Source: Paracoccaceae bacterium
Lineage (GTDB): Bacteria > Pseudomonadota > Alphaproteobacteria > Rhodobacterales > Rhodobacteraceae
Assembly: GCA_016778765.1 (NCBI GenBank)
Contig: JADHOV010000021.1
Coordinates: 1 to 46,187, forward strand
Reading direction: 5' to 3'
Length of the DNA: 46,187 nt
The position numbers and the translations under genes are program-made. Below are positions 8,073-17,405 of the stretch, piece by piece. Every line of letters begins with the position of its first letter. The stretch's first letter is position 1. A model generated the notes under the pieces. That model was not told the DNA's origin, did no database searches, and was given only the letters and a program-made list of their open reading frames with translations.

Positions 8073-9290
8073 ATGGCAAAGTCTCCCTTGGCTCCAGCGC
8101 AGTTTCCCGCGCTGCCCAATGTGGCAGGGGTGCGGTTTGGCACTTTGGCGGCTGGCATTAAATACCAAAACCGCCCCGATGTGATGTTGGCAGAATTGGC
8201 ACCTGGCACCAGCATAGCTGGCGTGTTTACACAATCGGCCACCCGCTCTGCAGCGGTGTTGGATTGCCAAAAAAAGCTGGGCCTGCCGGCGGCTGAGGGC
8301 GCTGCTATTTTGGTGAATTCTGGCAATGCGAATGCCTTTACCGGCCATCGTGGCATGGCCTCTGTTGCGGCTTTGAGCAAGGCGCTTGCTGATCAGCTTG
8401 AATTGTCTGAGTCGCGGGTTTTCACCGCCTCGACTGGCGTGATCGGTGAGCCTTTGCCGCATGAAAAAATTTCTACGCGGATGCCAGAGTTGATTTCAGA
8501 TCTTGACGCAGAAGGCATCGCCATGGCTGCGCGAGCGATTATGACCACGGATACCTATCCCAAGGGCGCAAGCGCGCAGGTGGAAACCTCGTCTGGACCG
8601 GTCAATATTGTTGGTATTGCAAAGGGGTCCGGCATGATCGCGCCCGATATGGCCACAATGCTGGCCTATATTTTCACCGATGCGCAGATAGAACAGGTTG
8701 AGTTGCAGGGTCTTTTATCTTCGTTAAACGAGGTGACGTTCAACGCCATTACCGTCGACAGCGACACCTCAACCTCGGATACGTTGATTTTGGCAGCCAC
8801 CGGAGCTTCGGGGCACCGCGTGTCTGCGCAGAATGCGGCCTTTGTGGAAGGCTTACATCAAGTGATGCGCGATCTGGCGCATCAGGTGGTCCGCGATGGG
8901 GAAGGCGCGCGTAAATTTGTTGAAGTAAGGCTGACGGGCGCCGCCAGCGATCAGGATGCCAAGCAACATGCCAAAGCCATCGCAAATTCGCCTTTAGTGA
9001 AAACAGCGCTTGCGGGTGAGGATCCCAATTGGGGGCGGATTGTTATGGCTCTTGGAAAATCCGGCGCTGCGGCTGAGCGTGATCTGATCAAGATTTGGTT
9101 GGGCGATATTTTGGTTGCCGAGCAAGGCTGGGTGGCGGCCAGCTATAGCGAGGAACAGGGCGCGGCCTATATGAAAAATGCGGAATTGGTAATCGCGGTT
9201 GATTTGGGTATGGGCAGCGGTGCGGCCACCGTTTGGACCTGTGATTTGACCCATGATTATATTTCGATCAATGCGGATTACCGCTCGTGA
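8073..9290 (+). CDS. argJ: Bifunctional glutamate N-acetyltransferase / amino-acid acetyltransferase ArgJ
   Basis: Arginine biosynthesis: transfers acetyl from N-acetylornithine to glutamate, recycling the acetyl group, and may also use acetyl-CoA. 405 residues, usual length. Recognisable segments are GSGMIAPDMATMLAYIFTDA, containing the Ala-Thr autocleavage site whose Thr becomes the nucleophile of the beta chain, ITVDSDTSTSDT, and GEDPNWGRIVMALGKSG. An AAAGGAG ribosome-binding site precedes ATG 8073. The stop overlaps the mutT start (GTGA), indicating translational coupling. Confidence 0.96.
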   Translation: MAKSPLAPAQFPALPNVAGVRFGTLAAGIKYQNRPDVMLAELAPGTSIAGVFTQSATRSAAVLDCQKKLGLPAAEGAAILVNSGNANAFTGHRGMASVAALSKALADQLELSESRVFTASTGVIGEPLPHEKISTRMPELISDLDAEGIAMAARAIMTTDTYPKGASAQVETSSGPVNIVGIAKGSGMIAPDMATMLAYIFTDAQIEQVELQGLLSSLNEVTFNAITVDSDTSTSDTLILAATGASGHRVSAQNAAFVEGLHQVMRDLAHQVVRDGEGARKFVEVRLTGAASDQDAKQHAKAIANSPLVKTALAGEDPNWGRIVMALGKSGAAAERDLIKIWLGDILVAEQGWVAASYSEEQGAAYMKNAELVIAVDLGMGSGAATVWTCDLTHDYISINADYRS

Positions 9291-9685
9291 AAACGGTCTT
9301 GGTTTCTGCGGTTGCGCTGGTTGATGCCGATGGGCGCGTGCTGATTGCACAGCGCCCTGCGGGCAAAGCCATGGCTGGGTTGTGGGAATTTCCCGGCGGT
9401 AAGATTGAGCCAGGTGAAACGCCTGAAGCGGCGCTTACGCGAGAATTGAAAGAAGAGTTGGGCATAGAAACCTGGGATAGTTGTTTGGCACCGCTTACCT
9501 TTGCCAGCCACAGCTATGATGATTTCCATTTGCTCATGCCTTTGTTTATTTGCCGGAAATGGCAGGGCATTGTGGCGCCCAAAGAGGGGCAGCAATTGAA
9601 GTGGGTTTACGCCAAAGAGCTGCGCGATTATCCAATGCCGGCGGCCGACATACCGCTGATTCCGATTTTGCGCGATTGGCTATAA
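9287..9685 (+). CDS. mutT: Nudix hydrolase MutT, 8-oxo-dGTP diphosphatase
   Basis: Cleans oxidised dGTP from the nucleotide pool; 132 residues. The Nudix box is complete (GGKIEPGETPEAALTRELK followed by EELGIE), and the N-terminus VALVDADGRVLIAQRPAGKAMAGLWEFPGG is typical of MutT rather than other Nudix enzymes. The GTG start overlaps the argJ stop. It is the last gene before a strong terminator shared with the convergent infB. Confidence 0.92.
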   Translation: MKTVLVSAVALVDADGRVLIAQRPAGKAMAGLWEFPGGKIEPGETPEAALTRELKEELGIETWDSCLAPLTFASHSYDDFHLLMPLFICRKWQGIVAPKEGQQLKWVYAKELRDYPMPAADIPLIPILRDWL

Positions 9686-9740
9686 AAGCCTGCTTATCAC
9701 TTGGCTTGCGATACGCACTAAGTTTAAGCCGTTCCACATA

Positions 9741-9775
9741 AAAAAACCGCCCCAGCAGGGGGCGGCTTTTTTTGT
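9741..9775. terminator. Bidirectional intrinsic terminator between mutT and infB
   Basis: The stem CCGCCCC (9747-9753) and GGGGCGG (9759-9765) has a 5-nt loop, with A6 before and T7 after. It can therefore stop transcription from both convergent operons. Confidence 0.92.
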
Positions 9776-9793
9776 TGTTCCTGATGTCGCGAA

Positions 9794-12289
9794 TTAGCTG
9801 AGCACCCGCTCAATCTCTTGACGCTCAAAGATTTCGATCACGTCATTGGCGCGAATATCTTCATAATTTTCAAACGCCATGCCGCATTCCTGACCAGATT
9901 GAACCTCTGGAACTTCGTCTTTGAAGCGCTTGAGCGTTTTCAACGTGCCTTCATGGATCACCACATTGTCACGCAGCAGGCGCACGCCAGCGCTGCGCCG
10001 CGCCACACCTTCGGTGATCAGACAGCCGGCAACTCGACCAACCCCAGAGACTTTAAACACTTCTTTGATCTGCGCATAGCCGATGAAGTTTTCGCGAATT
10101 TCGGCACTTAGCAAGCCGCTGGCGGCGGCTTTTACATCATCAACAAGATCATAAATCACCGAGTAATAACGGATTTCAACGCCTTTTTGATTGGCTGAAT
10201 TGCGCGCAGGCGCGTTGGCTCGCACGTTAAAGCCGATCACGGGTGCGCCGGATGCTTCGGCCAGCCCAATATCGCTTTCGGTGATCGCACCAACACCCGA
10301 ATGCAGCACGCGCACGCGCACTTCCTCATTGCCAATTTTATCCATCGCCTGAACGATTGCTTCGGCAGAGCCTTGCACATCGGCCTTCACCAAAACGGGC
10401 AGTTCTGAGATGTTTTCATCTTCCTTGGCTTTTGCCATCAGCTGTTCAAGGGTAGTGGCTGCCCCCGCTGCCGCGCGCTTCTCTTTGGCTAAATTGGCGC
10501 GGTAATCCGCAATTTCGCGGGCTTGAGCTTCGGTTTCCACCACGTTTAGAACATCGCCCGCTTCGGGTGTTCCGTTGATGCCGAGCACCTCAACCGGTAC
10601 TGATGGGCCCGCAGTTTTGATACGCTCGCCCTTATCATTGATCAAGGCGCGCACTTTTCCCCATTGCTCACCAACAACGAAAATATCGCCTTGGTTCAAG
10701 GTGCCTTTTTGCACCAAAACTGTAGCAACGGGACCGCGGCCCACATCCAATTGCGCTTCAATCACAGCGCCTTGCGCGGCGCGGTCAGGGTTGGCGGTCA
10801 ATTCTAAAATCTCGGCTTGCAGCGCGATGGCTTCCAGCAAATCATCCAGCCCCATCCCAGTGATCGCGGAGACTTCAACATCTTGAACCTCGCCCGACAT
10901 TTTTTCGACAATCACTTCATGCTGCAGCAAGTCAGTGCGCACTTTATCCGGGGTGGCATCTGGTTTGTCCATTTTGTTGATCGCAACGATCATGGGCACT
11001 TTGGCCGCTTGCGCATGGTTAATGGCTTCGATGGTTTGCGGCATGACCGCATCATCGGCCGCCACGACCAGAACCACAATATCGGTTACCTGCGCCCCGC
11101 GTGATCGCATTGACGTAAAGGCCGCGTGACCGGGCGTGTCTAAGAAACTTAGCACCGCGCCGCTATCGGTTGACACTTGATAAGCCCCGATATGCTGCGT
11201 GATACCGCCCGCTTCCCCCGCCACCACTTTGGTTTTGCGAATAGCGTCTAGCAGTGATGTTTTGCCATGATCGACATGGCCCATGATCGTAATCACCGGA
11301 GGCCGTGGTTTTAATGTTTCTGCATCATCTTCGATTTCGTTGATCACATCTTCAACATCCGAATCAGAAACCCGAACTACTTTATGCCCGAATTCTTCGA
11401 TGATCAGTTCCGCTGTATCGGCATCAATCGTTTGGTTTTGCGTGACCATCATTCCCATTTTCATCAGGGATTTCACGACTTCGGCGGAGCGTTCCGCCAT
11501 GCGGTTGGCCAATTCAGACACAGTGATCGCTTCGGGAAGCTGCACTTCGCGCACAATTTTTTCTCGCTCGGCGCTGCTGCCCATGGCTTTTTGCCGCGCC
11601 CGCTCTTGTTTGCGGCGCATGGCTGCCATTGATTTTTGTCGGCCGCCTTCGCCCTCTAAAGCTTGCGAAAGGGTAAGCTTACCTGAGCGTCGGCCATCAT
11701 CACGGCCTTTATTGTTGCGCCGGTCTTGTTCGGTTTCGCGTTCTTTCTTGCGCGAGGTCGGCGCGGCTGATTTCAACGTGGGGCGTTTGACCTCGCCTCC
11801 ATTCTCGGCCGCGGGTGCTGCTACGGCTGATTTTGCATCAGCAGCGGCTTTCTTAGCAGACTCTTCGAGTTCTTTACGCAGACGGGTCTCTTCTTCAGAT
11901 TTTTTGCGCAGGGTTTCTTCAGCTTCACGCTGCTCGCGCTCTTTCTCTGCTTGTTCTGCGCGACGGCGCTCGCGTTCTTTTTGGCGGTTCTCTTCTTCCG
12001 CGGCTCGGGTTGCGCTATCTTCGGCTTCACGGGCTTTGGCGGCTTGCACAGCTTTCAAGCGGCGCGCCATTTCCGTGTCCGAGATGCCCGCGGGCCGATT
12101 GCTGGATTGTGTTTTCGCAGGGTTTGTGCCCTGCTGCACTGGTGCACCCACCTTTGGCACCACGACGCGTTTGCGCTTGGTCTCAACCAGAACATTTTTG
12201 GTTCTGCCATGGCTAAAGCTTTGTTTCACGTTTCCCGAACGGGGCGTGCCGCGTAAGCCCAAAGTTTTTTTGCCGTCACTATCGCTCAT
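9794..12289 (-). CDS. infB: Translation initiation factor IF-2
   Basis: A GTPase that brings fMet-tRNA to the 30S subunit and promotes subunit joining; 831 residues. The N-terminal third is charged and repetitive (Arg/Lys/Glu/Ala coiled-coil-like, roughly residues 80-230), followed by the IF2 N-domain, the G domain with [18 protein letters not shown] and NKMD, and the beta-barrel and C1/C2 domains. The start ATG overlaps the ylxR stop (ATGA). Last gene of the rimP-nusA-ylxR-infB operon, ending at the bidirectional terminator. The low-complexity N-terminal part produces long antisense open frames that are not genes. Confidence 0.97.
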   Translation of the reverse strand: MSDSDGKKTLGLRGTPRSGNVKQSFSHGRTKNVLVETKRKRVVVPKVGAPVQQGTNPAKTQSSNRPAGISDTEMARRLKAVQAAKAREAEDSATRAAEEENRQKERERRRAEQAEKEREQREAEETLRKKSEEETRLRKELEESAKKAAADAKSAVAAPAAENGGEVKRPTLKSAAPTSRKKERETEQDRRNNKGRDDGRRSGKLTLSQALEGEGGRQKSMAAMRRKQERARQKAMGSSAEREKIVREVQLPEAITVSELANRMAERSAEVVKSLMKMGMMVTQNQTIDADTAELIIEEFGHKVVRVSDSDVEDVINEIEDDAETLKPRPPVITIMGHVDHGKTSLLDAIRKTKVVAGEAGGITQHIGAYQVSTDSGAVLSFLDTPGHAAFTSMRSRGAQVTDIVVLVVAADDAVMPQTIEAINHAQAAKVPMIVAINKMDKPDATPDKVRTDLLQHEVIVEKMSGEVQDVEVSAITGMGLDDLLEAIALQAEILELTANPDRAAQGAVIEAQLDVGRGPVATVLVQKGTLNQGDIFVVGEQWGKVRALINDKGERIKTAGPSVPVEVLGINGTPEAGDVLNVVETEAQAREIADYRANLAKEKRAAAGAATTLEQLMAKAKEDENISELPVLVKADVQGSAEAIVQAMDKIGNEEVRVRVLHSGVGAITESDIGLAEASGAPVIGFNVRANAPARNSANQKGVEIRYYSVIYDLVDDVKAAASGLLSAEIRENFIGYAQIKEVFKVSGVGRVAGCLITEGVARRSAGVRLLRDNVVIHEGTLKTLKRFKDEVPEVQSGQECGMAFENYEDIRANDVIEIFERQEIERVLS

Positions 12290-12921
12290 CTAGCTGTCTT
12301 TTCCTTCTGAAGGGATGATTTTGTACCCTCCGTTATGCGCAGGCCTTTCAGCCGTTGCGCTTCCTCTACTACACGTTGCGTAATTCCGCTAGACGCAAGT
12401 GCGCAATGAATTACTGTCTGTCGCCCAAATGCCATGCCTAGCTCATCTGAGCGCAGCCAACCAATGAAACGCCCTCCATAGGGCGTACTCAGCTTTGATT
12501 TGCCTCGTTCCGATCCATCGCTGGATTGTACCAACACTTTGGCCTGCTCTTTACTGAGCCAATCTTTCACCTTCTCATACCCGGCGATCGCGCGCCCTGA
12601 CTTGCGGGCCAAGCTTAACAAATCAACAACCCGCCGGGATAGCTGTGCCTCAAGATCCTGCAAAAGCGTTTCAGAAACCTGAACAGGCTGTTTTGCACTA
12701 TGCGCAAAGAGGCGTTTGTTCACTGCTTTTTGCAATGCCTGCTGATTGCTGGACACCCAGATGCCACGCCCTGGCAGCTTGCCCAAGACATCGGCAACCA
12801 GATGCCCATCGGGGCTGATCACAAAGCGCAGCATGTCACGCGTTGGACATAGTGCGCCCGTTGCGATGCATTTTCGCTCTTGGGCCGGGCCGGCCGTATC
12901 ATATGATCGGTTGCGCGACAT
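12286..12921 (-). CDS. ylxR: YlxR-family RNA-binding protein (DUF448) with L7Ae-like C-terminal part
   Basis: 211 residues. The N-terminal domain has the DUF448 pattern ([24 protein letters not shown] and [12 protein letters not shown]). The second half ([21 protein letters not shown]… [10 protein letters not shown]) resembles the L7Ae/YlxQ-type RNA-binding fold often fused to it in alphaproteobacteria. It lies in the conserved nusA-ylxR-infB order, 11 bp downstream of nusA and overlapping infB by 4 bp. Likely role: RNA binding connected with transcription or translation; the precise function is not established. Confidence 0.9.
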   Translation of the reverse strand: MSRNRSYDTAGPAQERKCIATGALCPTRDMLRFVISPDGHLVADVLGKLPGRGIWVSSNQQALQKAVNKRLFAHSAKQPVQVSETLLQDLEAQLSRRVVDLLSLARKSGRAIAGYEKVKDWLSKEQAKVLVQSSDGSERGKSKLSTPYGGRFIGWLRSDELGMAFGRQTVIHCALASSGITQRVVEEAQRLKGLRITEGTKSSLQKEKTAR

Positions 12922-12932
12922 AAATCAGATGC

Positions 12933-14549
12933 TTAGCTCTCTTCTTCTGTCTCGGCAGCGTCATCCGCATCTGCACCTTCGGTGATAAGGTCATTCGGAT
13001 CCACCCAGCCCAGAACGATCCGCGCTGTCATCACGAGGTCTTGTGCCTCTTCCAGGCTCACGTCGAAACTTTCCAGTAAGCCATCGTCTTTCACCCGCTC
13101 GCCATCAACAGTTGTCCAGCCTCCGGCCAATTCCCAATCTGCGCAAGTGGCAAAATCTTCTAAAGTTTTGATGCCATCTTCGGCCAATGCCTCGATCATT
13201 TTAGGCGTCAAACCTTCAAAAGAGACAAGGCTGTCTTCCACGCCCAATTCGCGGGCCCGCTCGAGCGCTTTGCGCGCTGCTTCTTCAAGATACTCCTGCG
13301 CGCGCACCTGCAGCTCTTTTGCGGTATCTTCGTCTACGCCGTCGATCACCAGCAATTCGTCAACTTCGACATAGGCCACTTCTTCAAGCGAGGTGAAGCC
13401 TTCAGATACCAAGAGCTGCGCGAAAAATTCATCCAGATCGAGCGTTTCCATGAACAGTTGCGTGCGCTCTTCAAACTCTTTCTGGCGACGCGCGCTTTCT
13501 TCCGCTTCCGTCATGATATCAATATCAAGATTGGTCAGCTGGCTTGCCAAGCGCACGTTTTGGCCGCGGCGGCCAATCGCCAAGCTCAGCTGCTCTTCTG
13601 GCACGACCACTTCAATGCGTTCTGCTTCTTCGTCAAGCACTACTTTGCTAACTTCGGCCGGTTGCAGGGCGTTCACCAAGAAGGTTGGTTGGTCTTCATT
13701 CCAGGGGATGATATCGATTTTTTCGCCCTGAAGTTCATTCACGACGGCTTGAACGCGGCTGCCGCGCATTCCGACGCACGCGCCAACCGGATCAATAGAT
13801 CCATCATTGCTGAGCACTGCTATTTTGGCGCGTGATCCAGGATCACGGGCCACAGCTTTGATTTCGATAATGCCTTCATAAATTTCCGGCACTTCCATTT
13901 TGAACAATTCGGCCATGAATTGCGGATCTGTGCGGCTTAAGAAAATCTGCGGACCGCGGCTTTCGCGGCGTACTTCTTTAATGTAACAGCGTATCCGATC
14001 ATTAGGCCGGTAGCTTTCGCGGCCAATTTTTTCATTGCGCCGCAAAACCGCTTCTCCACGACCGACATCAACGATCACATTGCCGTATTCTTCGCGTTTC
14101 ACTTGGCCGTTGATAATGGTTCCGGCGCGATCTTGGAATTCTTCAAATTGTCTGTCGCGCTCTGCCTCGCGTACTTTTTGAAGTATCACTTGTTTGGCTG
14201 ATTGCGCAGCGATTCGCCCCATATCGACCGGTGGGATTTCTTCGATAAATTGATCTCCAACGCTTGGGTTTTCAAGATATTGCTTGCCCTGTTCTACCGT
14301 CATTTCCGCCTGATAATTTTCAAGCTCGGCTTCTTCCACAATCGTACGCACACGGGTGAATTTTGCGCGGCCAGTTTTGCGGTCGATGGCAACGCGAATA
14401 TCCATTTCGCTGCCATAGCGGGATTTGGCAGCCCGCGCCAAACTTTCTTCCATAGCTTCAATCACCAGAGCGGGATCGATCATTTTTTCGCGTGCCACGG
14501 CTTCGGCGGTTTGCAACAGCTCAAGCTGATTTGCAGAGGTAATAGCCAT
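12933..14549 (-). CDS. nusA: Transcription termination/antitermination factor NusA
   Basis: Binds RNA polymerase and nascent RNA, controlling pausing, termination and antitermination; 538 residues. Order of domains: N-terminal polymerase-binding domain, S1 domain (around TIINGQVKREEYGNVIVDVG), two KH domains (GACVGMRGSRVQAVVNEL and IGRRGQNVRLASQL), then two helix-hairpin-helix acidic repeats and an acidic tail (…DADDAAETEEES). Two bases separate it from rimP. In other bacteria NusA autoregulates this operon, which makes the terminator-like leader upstream of rimP relevant. Confidence 0.97.
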   Translation of the reverse strand: MAITSANQLELLQTAEAVAREKMIDPALVIEAMEESLARAAKSRYGSEMDIRVAIDRKTGRAKFTRVRTIVEEAELENYQAEMTVEQGKQYLENPSVGDQFIEEIPPVDMGRIAAQSAKQVILQKVREAERDRQFEEFQDRAGTIINGQVKREEYGNVIVDVGRGEAVLRRNEKIGRESYRPNDRIRCYIKEVRRESRGPQIFLSRTDPQFMAELFKMEVPEIYEGIIEIKAVARDPGSRAKIAVLSNDGSIDPVGACVGMRGSRVQAVVNELQGEKIDIIPWNEDQPTFLVNALQPAEVSKVVLDEEAERIEVVVPEEQLSLAIGRRGQNVRLASQLTNLDIDIMTEAEESARRQKEFEERTQLFMETLDLDEFFAQLLVSEGFTSLEEVAYVEVDELLVIDGVDEDTAKELQVRAQEYLEEAARKALERARELGVEDSLVSFEGLTPKMIEALAEDGIKTLEDFATCADWELAGGWTTVDGERVKDDGLLESFDVSLEEAQDLVMTARIVLGWVDPNDLITEGADADDAAETEEES

Positions 14550-14551
14550 TG

Positions 14552-15124
14552 TTAGTCCTCCTGTGACCCTTCGGTCTCGATATCGTCAAATTTATCTTCA
14601 CGTAATGCGCCAGAGGCTTTGCGTTGGCGCAGCATTTCTTTAATCAACTCATCCGTTAAGATCAGTTTTGCGTCAGACATCCATTCAAAATTTAGCCCAA
14701 TCGTGCCCTCTTCTATGTTAATCAGCACATCATCGCCCTCAATACCGGCCAAAATGCCCTTAAAGCGCCGCCGACCATCGATCAAATCATGGGTCTCAAT
14801 TTTTGCTTCATAGCCTTCGAAGAGTTCGAAATCTTTTAGCCTGGTCAATGGGCGGTCAATGCCCGGGCTCGACACTTCCAGCGTATACATATCAAGGATC
14901 GGGTCTTCCACATCCAAAACCGCGCTAATCGCCGTTGAGATTTCGGCCAAATTATCCACATCAATACCGCCATCGGCGTTATCCGCCATCACCTGCAAAG
15001 TGGTTTCCTTGCCGATCATCAAGCGCACGCGCACCAATTCAAAGCCCAGATCCTCAATAACCGGAGCGATGATGTCAGCCAAACGTTGGTCAATGGCGGC
15101 TTTTGCTATCAAATCGTTGATCAT
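14552..15124 (-). CDS. rimP: Ribosome maturation factor RimP
   Basis: Needed for 30S subunit assembly; about 190 residues, with the RimP N domain ([41 protein letters not shown]) and the SH3-like C domain. Two in-frame ATGs exist: 15136, directly abutting the T-tract of a hairpin, and 15124 ([15 protein letters not shown]), where I recall relatives beginning. The second is chosen. Neither has a strong ribosome-binding site. First gene of the rimP-nusA-ylxR-infB operon. Confidence 0.93.
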   Translation of the reverse strand: MINDLIAKAAIDQRLADIIAPVIEDLGFELVRVRLMIGKETTLQVMADNADGGIDVDNLAEISTAISAVLDVEDPILDMYTLEVSSPGIDRPLTRLKDFELFEGYEAKIETHDLIDGRRRFKGILAGIEGDDVLINIEEGTIGLNFEWMSDAKLILTDELIKEMLRQRKASGALREDKFDDIETEGSQED

Positions 15125-15136
15125 GGATCCAAACAT

Positions 15137-15159
15137 AAAAAAACGGGCCCGCGGCCCGT
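15137..15159 (-). terminator. Terminator-like hairpin just before rimP, possible attenuator
   Basis: On the minus strand ACGGGCC-GCG-GGCCCGT is followed by T6 to T7 and then immediately by ATG at 15136. It is a textbook intrinsic terminator placed upstream of an essential operon rather than after a gene. No gene ends nearby on this strand, so attenuation of rimP-nusA-infB is more likely than ordinary termination. Confidence 0.65.
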
Positions 15160-15270
15160 ATGAATTTCCGGTGGAGCATTGAAATCAACGCGCCGCTGTT
15201 AAAAGGGGTTTTAAGAGGTTTTTTAATTTGCTGCAAGCCCTCTTTTTATTTGGGGCCAACGCTGAATAAT

Positions 15271-15331
15271 GATAGCGGATCAAGCGATGTGGTCCACCCA
15301 CGGACATCTTTTACTGGGATGATCCGCTATC
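15271..15331. repeat. 12-bp perfect inverted repeat with nested stem
   Basis: GATAGCGGATCA (15271-15282) pairs exactly with TGATCCGCTATC (15320-15331). The 37-nt interior can form a second stem (GATGT…TCC with GGACATC, two Gs bulged). It lies about 150 bp upstream of rimP on the minus strand and about 150 bp upstream of the modB remnant on the plus strand. It may be a leader RNA structure of either, or the footprint of a small repeat. Confidence 0.45.
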
Positions 15332-15483
15332 GTATAGGCGCATAACTGATAGCGGTAATGATCTAACAAAACGGTTCTCAGTGGAAAACAGGCGCGGCCG
15401 ATGATGCTGTGAACGGGCTTGCCTTTTGCTCAAGTGTGAAAAAACAAAAAAGTGGTCCTTTTGATTATTTCAAAATAGATGGC

Positions 15484-16192
15484 ATGCCTTTGTTTGGGTT
15501 AACCCTCGAAGAATGGCATGCCGTGCAGTTCTTGCTCATGCTTGCGTTCGGGCCAGTTTGCTCAGCCTGTCTCTTGCTGTTTTGCTGGCACATGTTTTGG
15601 AGCGCTGGCAATTTTGGAGCCGTCAGCTGCTGACCATTTGCGTTCGCTTGGCTCTAATTCTGACGCCTGTTGTCACCGGTTATGTTTTGCTGCTTGTTTT
15701 CGGGCAGACGGCCTCTACGGGACGCCCTTAATGATACCTTTGGTATCTTTTTGGCGTTTCCTCGGACCGGCGCGGTGCTGGCGGCTGCGGGCATGGCGTT
15801 TCCGCTTATGGTGCGCGCGATCCGTTTGGCGATCGAGGCGGGGGGCCCCAAATTAGAAGAGCCGGACACCACGATTGGCGCCAGAGCGATCTGGGTTTTC
15901 CTGACCATTACGATGCCCTTGCTGGCGGCAGGCTTGGTGACGGGATGGTTTTGGCTTTCGCTAAAGCTATGAAAGAATTTGGGGCATCAATCATCGATGT
16001 GGCAAATATACCGGGCCAGACCCAAACGCTGCCATCGGCGATTTACGCGTTTTTATAGCTGCCAGGGGGGGGATGCTTCCGCGGTTTGGGCTTTTGCTCC
16101 TGTCTATTTTTATTTCTGGTTTTGCGCTGACGCTGTCCGAATGGATGGCGTCGGCGCGTTATGCGCGGTATCGGCCAATGACGCTTTTTTAG
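15484..16192 (+). pseudogene. modB: Molybdate ABC transporter permease ModB, multiply frameshifted
   Basis: Pieces of ModB appear in order in different plus-strand frames. They are MPLFGLTLEEWHAV (frame 1), RASLLSLSLAVLLAHVLERW and LILTPVVTGYVLLLVFGQT (frame 3), [20 protein letters not shown] (frame 1), [17 protein letters not shown] plus [13 protein letters not shown] (frame 3), and MLPRFGLLLLSIFISGFAL with LSEWMASARY to TAG 16190-16192 (frame 2). That is at least four frame changes, plus in-frame stops. The EFGA…NIPG loop is the signature contact for the ModC ATPase. No modA or modC is present beside it. The window also encodes two molybdenum enzymes (XdhAB and MsrP), so molybdate uptake must be supplied elsewhere. 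Confidence 0.8.
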
Positions 16193-16313
16193 ATCTCAAT
16201 CATTCCGCCGGCGATGTTAACCTTGCGCTTGCAGCCCGATTTTGCCTGTTATGAAACCGTAAAAACCTGATCGATCTGACCTGCAGAAGTGGCCATCTAA
16301 CAGCGCAATCGCG

Positions 16314-16553
16314 TTATTTGTGATGATGACCCCGGGAATAGGCCCCCTCTGGCAGCGAAATTGCCGCGGCAAGATCGCGCATCTGCGTGATCGAAAGCGT
16401 GATTTTTTGAATTCGGTCGGTTCTGGGATCATATTGCTCTACCGTAATACATTCCGCAAAGTTATTGACGATCACATCCTCTTGCAGGGGTGTTTGTCCT
16501 TCATCAACCAAAGTGATGACAGTCGCATCGAAATCGTGTTCAATTGTAAACAT
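16314..16553 (-). CDS. Small conserved protein of unknown function
   Basis: 79 residues from ATG 16553, starting MFTIEHDFDATVITLVDEG and ending in a His-rich tail (SRGHHHK). The sequence is regular, acidic and soluble-looking (EDVIVNNFAECITVEQYDP), and I recall similar small proteins in Rhodobacteraceae, but no function is known to me. The frame continues upstream to 16700, but that part is basic, Pro-rich and overlaps the divergent peptidase gene, so it is left out. Confidence 0.6.
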   Translation of the reverse strand: MFTIEHDFDATVITLVDEGQTPLQEDVIVNNFAECITVEQYDPRTDRIQKITLSITQMRDLAAAISLPEGAYSRGHHHK

Positions 16554-16630
16554 GGGATCAGTGTAAACGGCTTGCGCTGTAATGCAATTCGTTGCGGTCG
16601 GTTTATTTCTGATAAAAGGGGGATTTGGCT

Positions 16631-17362
16631 TTGAACGGGGTGAAACTGGTGGGTTTGCTATGCGTTTTGCTGCTTGCTGCTTGTGCAAGCACCCCCGCAA
16701 TCAAAGATCGTGGCCGCGCATCAGCAGACAGATCGAATGGACCCCAGGAGATGGAGCCAAATTTTATTCCACCAAGCGGGGCCTTTGCCTCAGTTGTCGC
16801 CGTGGTCGAGCCGGTGGGAGAAGATTTATGCCGCCGGTATAGGCCCCAATTCAACTGTGATTTTGAAGTGGTTGTCTACAAGAAAAACCCAAACTTGGTG
16901 AATGCGTTTCAAACCATAAAATCTGATGGGCGGCCATTGATTGTGTTTTCGCAGGGGTTGATTGAGCATGCACGCAATGAGGATGAGTTGGCCTTTGTTT
17001 TAGGGCATGAGATGGCGCATCATCTTGAGGGGCATTTGTATCAGCAATATCATACCGCTCGCAGCGGCGCCGAGAGGTTTGGTGGGCTAATTTCGTTTGT
17101 CGGTGCCTCGGATCGTTTGGTTCGGAATGCAGAGCGCCTTGACGCGCGCTTGGGGGGGCGTAAATTTTCCAAAAAGTATGAGCTGGAAGCGGATCGGCTG
17201 GGCACTTGGATTGCTACGATCGCGGGGTATGATGCTTTGCGCGGCGCTGCATTTTTTATGCGCATTTCGGATCCGGCTGACCAGCTTTTGGGCACCCATC
17301 CGCCCAATCAGGCGCGGGTTGAGACCGTGCGGAAAGCCATAGCGGATCTTCCCTCCTCGTGA
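16631..17362 (+). CDS. M48-family metalloprotease lipoprotein
   Basis: A zinc protease probably anchored in the cell envelope. The N-terminus is a lipoprotein signal (VKLVGLLCVLLLAAC, lipobox LLAAC). The catalytic HEXXH helix is present (LGHEMAHHLEGH), as is the third-ligand motif KYELEADRLG, followed by THPPNQARVE, as in Oma1/BepA-like peptidases. About 243 residues. The start is uncertain: TTG 16631 has AAAAGGGGG at good spacing, TTG 16625 is too close to it, and GTG 16640 is also possible. Likely role: quality control of periplasmic or outer-membrane proteins. Confidence 0.88.
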   Translation: MNGVKLVGLLCVLLLAACASTPAIKDRGRASADRSNGPQEMEPNFIPPSGAFASVVAVVEPVGEDLCRRYRPQFNCDFEVVVYKKNPNLVNAFQTIKSDGRPLIVFSQGLIEHARNEDELAFVLGHEMAHHLEGHLYQQYHTARSGAERFGGLISFVGASDRLVRNAERLDARLGGRKFSKKYELEADRLGTWIATIAGYDALRGAAFFMRISDPADQLLGTHPPNQARVETVRKAIADLPSS

Positions 17363-17405
17363 CGGCAATCTGCAATAAAAGTTTCTATGTTCTACAATCT
17401 TTGTT

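Noticed and set aside
7607..8462. Antisense frames opposite the isomerase and argJ genes
   Set aside because: They run opposite well-recognised proteins, have biased composition and no family features.
11283..12293. Long antisense open frame (336 codons) opposite infB
   Set aside because: It mirrors the Arg/Lys/Glu/Ala-rich IF-2 N-terminal region and translates to Ser/Arg low complexity. It has no ribosome-binding site or family resemblance.
15484..16192. Programmed frameshifting as an explanation for modB
   Set aside because: Four separate shifts plus in-frame stops, with modA and modC absent, are far more consistent with decay.
16314..16700. Longer version of the small conserved gene starting at 16700
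   Set aside because: The extra 49 residues are basic, Pro-rich and overlap the divergent peptidase start. ATG 16553 gives a coherent protein.
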